Shown: positions 57,341 through 64,000 of the stretch, piece by piece
How the letters are laid out: every line of letters starts with the position of its first letter
How positions within the stretch are numbered: the stretch's first letter is position 1
Origin: Bagarius yarrelli
Taxonomy: Eukaryota > Chordata > Actinopteri > Siluriformes > Sisoridae
Assembly (NCBI GenBank): GCA_005784505.1
Contig: VCAZ01000039.1
Span: forward strand, 1,825,001-1,889,000
Length of the DNA stretch: 64,000 bases
Direction: 5' to 3'
Made by a program: the position numbers and the translations under genes
Notes under the pieces: generated by a model
The model's database searches: none
The model's input: the letters and a program-made list of their open reading frames with translations, nothing else
What the model was told of the DNA's origin: nothing

Positions 57341-57714
57341 TTGAGGAATGCCGGGTGCATTTCCCTTGCGTTTCCCTGTCGGGCCACTGGAGGGCAACAG
57401 CAAACATTTATGTCATTGTTTGTTTGTCTTGTCATTTAATTCATGTGTCATGTTTCCTTTTTGGTCATTGTGTGTGTCTCATTTAGTTAATTAGACCCCT
57501 GTGTTTCAGTCTGTCTTAGTTTTTCTTTGTTGTGTGTCATGGTCGATGTCTATGTTATGTAATGCTTCAGGTTCAGGTTCAGGTTCTAGTTATATCAGGT
57601 CAGGTCAGGTTCTGTTAGCTTAGTTTCATATTTTATGTTTTAATGTTCTTCAATCGGTTTATCTTTTTTCGTTTTGCACTTACTTTATCCAAACTCATCT
57701 TACGATTCATGACA
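57341..57714 (+). mobile_element. LTR-like copy homologous to the 1.2-kb solo LTR
   Basis: ctgtcgggccactggagggc, catttagttaattagacccc, tgtgtttcagtctgtcttag, gtcatggtcgatgtctatgt and the end cgattcatgaca align in order with the complement of 1196-1569. A short tandem caggttcaggttcaggttct, then caggtcaggtcaggttct lies at 57571-57614. No matching target duplication is found and the left end is unsure. No gag/pol adjoins it. Confidence 0.65.
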
Positions 57715-58337
57715 GCCTGTTAGACTGAAACTGGATTTCTGTTCAATTTACTTGCACTACTTTAGTCCATTGCGAACAGTTTCTATTGTACATCAACCAG
57801 GGAAAAATCCACCATTTTAACCTTGGATGAAAATAGTCATGTTCCAAATTTTCGAGACGTCATCCCTCTATTTTAGCCTCTGGATAAAGTTTGTACCCTT
57901 AAGTGGGACTAAAATTAATACATACGAGATAGAATGGTCAAGGACACGTCAACCTGCTTAAATAACTTATTAACACAACCATGTCCAGCAGCACAGAGGC
58001 TTTATTTGGATTCTAGGATATACAGTAAAGCTACTTCGAGCAAGGAAGAAAATAATCTTTATCTTTTAGGATCAGAAATTGCTTTATTTCCCCTCAGCAG
58101 GAACAACAACCGGCAAAGCAATTTTGTATTCGATTTTTGAAAGCAGATGCTCGGCATTGTTTCAAAGAGTAATACAAAAAAAAAATAGTGCGAGGATAAT
58201 TTAGCAGTACCAAGCAGATGGGCAGGAAAATAAAAAAATGAGGAAGACATGCAAATGATTCTGTTTGTTTCAGAAAAAACTAAATATGTATAAGAAAGTG
58301 AAATATATTTTAACAAGCTTCAAATCCACCAGGAATT
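57715..58337. other. Unannotated sequence
   Basis: No gene or recognised element; overlapping short frames on both strands only. Confidence 0.4.
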
Positions 58338-58770
58338 CAACCAGACTGGAGCCAGGCATAGCTTAAGTTCTGGTGGGCCGTATTTATTAAGCAGCCGGTA
58401 ACGCTAGCAGATCGGAGAAGGAAACAAGTGCTAGGAGGACAGGAACCTGAAACTGTGGAGCTAATAGGACAGCTGGCGAGAAGGACAAGGACTCGGAAAG
58501 TCTGAAAGCCGTAGAGTCTGGGGAGCAGGTAGAAGCCTTGAGGATACTGGTGAAATGTAGACACCTGGGAGCTAGCCTAATGTAGCAAAACAAGAGAAAG
58601 AGATTCCGCGCAACATAGACGAGACCAGACAGTGATTAAGTGAATGGACAGTGCTTTATAGAGTGGACAGGAATAATTAAGTGATGAGGTGTTTCAGCCT
58701 CGTATTGTGGTGATTGTGTGCGCTGGTTGGTTAAGGATCTCGATGTAGCCCTGACATTCTGGTGTACTCA
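58338..58770. mobile_element. Possible LTR-derived fragment
   Basis: A less AT-rich, low-T block of about 430 bp ending in gtgattgtgtgcgctggttg, then gatgtagccctgacattctg. The 'gccctgaca' end resembles fish LTR-related repeats. No terminal repeats found, so tentative. The minus-strand frames 58337-58593 have no recognisable domain. Confidence 0.35.
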
Positions 58771-58922
58771 GGGTTCATGTCAAATAAATACACAAATATA
58801 ATAATTAAATAAATTATGGTTACCATTTGTTTAAAATTAATGTCTGTCTAATGGTGCCCTTAAAGCTACAGCACATTTTGAAAATTCTGTACAGTCTTAC
58901 AGCTGTACACATCCTACTACAT

Positions 58923-58944
58923 ACACACACACACACACACACAC
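58923..58944. repeat. (AC)n microsatellite
   Basis: Eleven AC units. Confidence 0.9.
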
Positions 58945-59015
58945 TTTTTCTATTGATAGTTTTCTTTGGAAGGACCAGACAAATGTTCCCATAAGGTCAA
59001 AACTGTCAGAACCTC

Positions 59016-59018
<3 letters not shown>

Positions 59019-59049
<31 letters not shown>
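59019..59049. repeat. (TC)n microsatellite
   Basis: About 14 TC units. Confidence 0.9.
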
Positions 59050-59056
<7 letters not shown>

Positions 59057-59450
59057 TTTGTACATACACAATAGATTATAAATAAAATGCATAAAAAAGC
59101 ATCAACAAGCTTCCAGTAAAAACATTCCCCAATATCCGTCTGTATTGTAAGTAACTCTGCTTTTGGATGTGAATAAGATCATATTTTCTATAATGCTAAA
59201 TGTTAATTACATTAACTTACAATAGCAAATTAAACAAATTCTGCCCTCTACTGGAAATCAGGGATCTCTTTACCTCTAAAATAAATGATACACATATTTT
59301 AGTCTTACTTCATGAGCGTTACTATAAAAACGGGCTTCTGTTCCTACACCGAATACATTAGATCCACGCTGAAACTTTTGGATTAGATGATCTTTTTTGT
59401 TTTTGAAATTGTTTGGATTAAATCCCAGTAACCAGTCCTGAAACCACATA

Positions 59451-59632
59451 ACCATCCATCCACCCATCCATCCATTTTCTATACCCGCTTATTCCCTAAT
59501 TCGGGGTCACAGGGATCTGCTGGAGTCTATCCTGGCTGTCTCTAAAAGGACGAAAGGCAGTAGGTGTACACCCTGGACAGGTCGCCAGTCCATTACAGGG
59601 CCACACACACACACTCACACTTACTCCTAACT
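59451..59632 (-). mobile_element. SINE-B 3' half with GGAT tail, antisense
   Basis: (CCAT)n at the left is the complement of the GGAT tail, then tctatacccgcttattccct, gggatctgctggagtctatc, gtacaccctggacaggtcgc and cagtccattacagggccaca. The tRNA-like 5' part is missing. Confidence 0.75.
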
Positions 59633-60633
59633 CATTAATAAATCTAAATAATGTAATAAAGCTAGATAAATAGCAGGTTTGATCTTCAGGCAGGTTTTTA
59701 TTTTCCATTATGTTATTACCATGTAATAACTAAATAATAAATACTTACTATACTACAATGACCTCTCTTTCAGAAAACATTTTTAACAAGAGGATTCTGC
59801 TAAGTGTTTGGAATTTGCTATAATCACTCAAAGTGTAGTATATATAATTTATATTTCACAAAGCAGGTAAGGTATAACCTCACAGTCTTTATTTTTGGCA
59901 AAACCGGAGCAAAAGGTGTAAAACAGATTCTCAAATCACATAACTTCTAAGCCAACTGCTTTGTCTTTAGTGACGAAGTAGTCTCTAGTCGCCTCTAAAT
60001 ACATTGACCAGACAACTGTACACCATTTCCTTTTAACCTCATATGGCCGCCCTTCCCTATTAACCCAGTCATAGGCTTTTTATTTCCAACCATGACCACA
60101 CCCACAGCAAAAATTTCACGTAAGCAAATCCCAGCTGGAACCCAATTCGCTCACTATATTAGCGCATTACATCAGCGATGCTGCAGCTTGTGTTACATTA
60201 ATATCCAGTGTAGTGCACTTTAGGTCCAGTAGGGAATCGTTTGGGGTATAACTGATGGGCTGATTTCTAACAGCACTGTGTCTGGGTCTCTGATATGCTG
60301 TAATTACTCTCATGGCAGGTGCAAATCCTCCGTTTATTTAGGTGTACAGTTTGTATAGTCATTTTAAACTTAAACTTTGGACTGATATACTAAACATATA
60401 CTAAATAAAATTATACTTTAGTATACTTATCTTTTTCTGACAAATACAGAGAAGTTTAAGTTTATCTGGCCCATACTTGGTACGTATTCTTAGCTAAACC
60501 CTTTTTAAAAAAAGGGGTAAAACAAAGCGTACAAAATAAGTCTCGTTGTGTACTTACATTTAACCACTTTTAAACCAAAACAATATGTTTAAATAAAGTA
60601 GAATAGTATAAAATAACTAGTAGTATCTCGAGT
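59633..60633. other. Unannotated sequence
   Basis: No gene or recognised element. Confidence 0.4.
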
Positions 60634-60716
60634 ATTGGGCAGTGATGAAGCAAATGGTTTGGATGGTGGATTGTTGATCAAGAAACCGGGGTTGAGGTCC
60701 AACCACCGCCAAGCTC
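60634..60716 (+). mobile_element. Possible decayed SINE head
   Basis: ttgggcagtgatgaagcaaa, gatggtggattgttgatcaa and ggttgaggtccaaccaccgc keep the spacing of A and B boxes but few identical bases. It is followed after a short gap by a GGAT tail (60744-60768), so it may be a SINE-B relic. Confidence 0.35.
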
Positions 60717-60743
60717 AATAAAAAAACTCATAACCTGCTCCGC

Positions 60744-60768
60744 TGATGGATGGATGGATGGATGGATA
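60744..60768. repeat. (GGAT)n array
   Basis: Six GGAT units, probably a retroposon tail. Confidence 0.85.
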
Positions 60769-62860
60769 TAATAAATGGGATGCCAATCCTGTGCAACTAA
60801 TTTAATTTAATTATTCTAAAAAAAGCTAAGAACTAATAGCATCATGGAGAAAGTTCGAATTTAATTGACGTCTTTAATCGACTACTTACTCAAACACTGA
60901 CAAAAAAAATGTTGTAGATCCAGTAACAAGGTTCTAAAGTCAATAGCCATAAGATAACTTTGTATTTGTGTAGTTGTGGTTACCTTTTAAGCCACTGATA
61001 ACAACTTTCTAACATTGACTCAGTGTTTATAAAGGAAAGTTTTCTGCTGACTGACTGAATGAGTCATTATTACGACATGCTGGATATGACTGTAGTATGT
61101 AGGATGTTGTTTTGGCCACAGCTGCAGCTTTGCCTTATTGAACGAGGGCTGTTGGGACACGCTGTGGGTCAGATTAACGCAAGCTTGAAGCCGTTTAATT
61201 ATGTCTTGAAATCCAACAGAAAAGGCAATCAGTGAGGCAGATGGAAGATTAAAGAGGGATTAGATGATCTTTTTGTGTGGTGATCAACCAAATAAGAATG
61301 TACAGATGTGCGGCGTAAAGCCAGCTCGGAAAGTTATGTTGTGAATATGGGTTTTTCTCCCTCCAAATACTGAAAAAAATATAGGATCATTTACAGATCA
61401 GGGTAAAGCAAGCACAATAAATAGTGCAACCGGTTTTACTTTATTAAGTCACACTTATCATTCTTCACAGCAAGCTAATCATAAGGTTTTTGTAATATTT
61501 AGTATTTAATTCTTATATTATCTTTACATTAGCCATGCAACATTTGCCCTACTCGTTTTGCTGTTTAACACCATGCTAATTTCCAACAATGAAATAAAAA
61601 TAAAACCATAATTACAATATAAAATCTTTCAAAAAGTGTCCCGAAGACAAGAAGGTCATTATACTGTATCGTAATTAGTAACATTTGCCTGCTAGCATAA
61701 TAGATTGGTAATGAGATCAGTGGTGCACCCTCAAGCTACCCATAAGCTTGTCAGAACATCATTGATATTACTATTTACCAATTCGCAGTTCACATCATAA
61801 AATTGACTTGGTTCTTTATTCACAGCCATGTGATTATCTTGTTCATTGGAACTGAGTACAGCTTGGCTAATAATATGTATCTTGCAAAAGATCGGAAATT
61901 CTTACATCTACAAGCTTGAAAATGCTGCAAGAATACGAATTATAAATGCTACATTTATTAAGCTATTATTCTTGACTCTTTCTCAAGCCACATTCAGTTT
62001 TTTTTAGTGCTATAGGTACAATTTTACTCTTGCTATTCAAACCACAGCAAGAAGGCTGGGGTACTGCTATGAATACCCTTGGACGTGTATTGATTCAGCA
62101 TTTGAATTGCAATAACTCACAGCGAGCATGAAAGCAGACGAATCCCCAAGGTTAGATCCTTTTGTTTATGGAAAAGTTTGTTACTTTAAGTAAGTTTGAG
62201 ATTTTACCTTGAGTGTATTTATTATAAAACATCAGAGACCAAAAAAAAAAAATCAAGGGATGTCAGAGGAGGGAGTAATTGGTCAACAATTGGCCCACAA
62301 AATTGCAAACGCTTCAGAAGTTCCAAAAACCCTAATCCGATTAACCCAATTAATGTCATCGGATACTAGAGGGAAGACAAAGCCTTTGTGATGCTGTACT
62401 TTCCTTATGGAACTAGAAATCTGTCATGTCCATCTGTGACAACTGGTGGTTATAAGGATCAACCAAACACTGCTGGATTAATAAATGTAAAAAAAAATCA
62501 TTCATTTGCATGACTTTCTAAAATAAAAGATCTAGGGTTAGACACCGGTCTCATTTTGTAGGGACATTAGCCGGGTTTTTATCCTAACGTCTAAAGAATC
62601 TTTTTAAAGTTGACAAAAAAAGTAAAGAAAAAACAGTTGCGAAATTAGGTATGTTTCTATTAAGTTGTTAAAGCGGCTTTAAAATCAGCAAGCACAACAG
62701 AGCGGAAACAGCCAATTAGTCACATGGGTTTTATATTTGTTAAGTCAAAATTTATCTGGTTTTAGCTACGTTTATTTGCATTAATTCTTTTTCGCACAAG
62801 TCGAAAACCTCGTTAGTTAAATTTCCATCCATTAAAATGCGCATTAACACAGGGTGACAG
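60769..62860. other. Unannotated AT-rich sequence
   Basis: About 2.1 kb with no gene, tandem repeat or recognised element. The frame 62209-62391 contains no domain I recognise. Confidence 0.4.
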
Positions 62861-63300
62861 AAACAAAGTGTAAGGTTTGGTGTTTCTCATGTTTTATGTT
62901 GAAGTGTTGAGTTTTATGTTTCCACTTTTTTATTCATGCCCTTTGTTCACTTCCTGTCCTGTCTTCTGTCCATGTGTCATTTTTTATTGGTTTTTCAGTA
63001 TTGTCTATTCAATGTTTTGTTTTGGTCATGTGTCCCTTCTTGTTAATACTTATAGCCCTTCTGTTTACTTTTTTCTTTTGTCTTGGATTGTGAATGTCCC
63101 CTGTACCACTGTGGTGAGTCACATTTTTTAGCGTTAAGTCAAGTTTGTTAGCGTTAAGTCAAGTTTGTTAGCGTTAGCATTAATCCAAGTTTGTTAACAT
63201 TAGTTTTAAGTTAAGTTGGTGTTAAGACACCCTTTTGGGCAGTCCTTAGCCTCTAAAATTTGCTATTTGAGCCAGACCACCTACCGTTAGTCTTAAGGTC
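62861..63300 (+). mobile_element. LTR-like segment with 20-bp tandem repeats
   Basis: Pyrimidine-rich stretches with ttatgtttccactttttt, tcctgtcttctgtccatgtg and a TATA-like aatacttatagcccttctgt resemble the central region of the LTRs at 1.2 and 57.4 kb in layout. Downstream, agcgttaagtcaagtttgtt is repeated exactly twice (63130-63169), with a diverged third unit. No ends or target duplications are clear. The 84-codon frame 62877-63131 is not considered a gene. Confidence 0.4.
63130..63195. repeat. 20-bp tandem repeat (two exact units plus one diverged)
   Basis: agcgttaagtcaagtttgtt occurs at 63130 and 63150; a third unit from 63170 carries a six-base insertion and a change. Confidence 0.85.
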
Positions 63301-64000
63301 TGGCTAAGCAAGATGACCTTTACCACAAGCCACTGTATATACACACACATCATTTTCTTGTTTTTTTTAACCCTACATGCATACATACATTTTTTATGAA
63401 GTAAAGAATATGTGCTCTGAATCCATCCAGTCTAAAACAGCAGAGCAACACGATTCTGCATTTAAAACAAGTATAAAATCAAGGAAGTCCTGTTGGACAG
63501 GCATTTGTAACAGAATCATTTGCTGAAATTACATTACATAATTGCTTGTGAAGTTATTATATAACGTTAAGCAGAGAGATCTTTATTAGGGTTATTACTA
63601 GGATCTGTGAGTAATGATTAAAACATAGTCATAGTAGTAGACATTAGGAATCTATAACAATCAACCCGACTTTCAACCACAACAATGTAACATTTGTAAA
63701 AACTTTTAACCTGTGTGTATAAAAACCGATACCAAATACTACTAACCAGCAGCTTTAAACCCAGCTGTCTAGGACCCACCCATTACACCCAACATGGACA
63801 GAAACTGTAATCATTGCATTCTGTAGTGATTAATAAACAAGAACCCTAGCAATTGCTTACTGATATGTTAATATTGACTTACCAACACCAATAAAGTTTG
63901 CAGCCAAGAAGGAATTCCAATGTTGACTCCAGCAAGAATCACTGTCATTTGTGAAGCCCCATGATTTCATTGACAAATTTGGAGAGTCTGTTCCTACGCT
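63301..64000. other. Unannotated sequence
   Basis: No gene, tandem repeat or recognised element up to the end of the window. Confidence 0.4.

Noticed and set aside
60060..60260. Promoter-like region (balanced composition)
   Set aside because: No TATA/initiator arrangement, CpG cluster or downstream gene can be shown.

Overview
This window looks like non-coding nuclear DNA of a ray-finned fish, probably an otophysan such as a catfish. The evidence is an AT-rich composition, very abundant CA/GA/GATA/GGAT microsatellites, and many copies of a tRNA-derived SINE with the L2-type tail typical of teleosts (consensus ctctggataaggg.gtctgccaaatgct). Remnants of Tc1, hAT, LTR and LINE elements are also of kinds known from teleosts. 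The species is an inference; no host gene here identifies it.

No host protein-coding gene, rRNA or tRNA gene was recognised. The long open frames are translated simple repeats (poly-Ser/Leu from TC tracts, Arg/Glu from GA tracts) or pieces of mobile elements. The window is therefore probably intergenic, or lies inside a large intron.

Layout. 0-6 kb: an AT-rich inverted-repeat element at about 1.1-2.2 kb, interrupted by a solo LTR with a perfect 5-bp target duplication, then GT/GA microsatellites and a SINE at 4.3 kb. 6-13 kb: TC/GA tracts, an RTE-like LINE 3' end (10.3 kb), a SINE, a 360-bp purine tract (12 kb) and a TATC array (13 kb). 13.9-28.7 kb: two copies of a hAT-like element (13.9 and 27.5 kb), LINE 3' ends (14.6, 21.8 and 25.0 kb), the first copy of a long-TIR element (17.6-18.5 kb, with a SINE inside), a compound microsatellite (20.1-20.3 kb), GGAT arrays, and a Tc1 transposase remnant interrupted by a SINE head (22.9-23.3 kb). 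29-41 kb: a purine tract followed by a long pyrimidine tract (29.8-30.5 kb), a second dispersed element family (32.1 and 37.6 kb), the second copy of the long-TIR element (35.7-36.4 kb) and many antisense SINEs. 41.17-41.82 kb: the most distinctive object, a 24-bp minisatellite with a seven-unit higher-order pattern lying between roughly 120-130 bp inverted repeats. 42-49 kb: more SINEs, then a 2.4-kb block of alternating-strand GT, GA and TC tracts and a purine minisatellite, followed by a 53-base G run. 50-64 kb: SINEs, two more copies of the 32-kb family (52 and 54.7 kb; the 52-kb copy has an internal duplication), an LTR homologous to the one at 1.2 kb (57.3 kb), another LTR-like segment and non-repetitive sequence.

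Nothing here forms a gene pathway. What can be read is the history of insertions: LTR into inverted-repeat element, SINE into long-TIR element, SINE into Tc1, SINE beside element ends. A few stretches free of repeats and balanced in composition are noted as weak candidates for conserved regulatory DNA, which cannot be tested from one sequence. All clade assignments come from motif recognition; no database search was possible.
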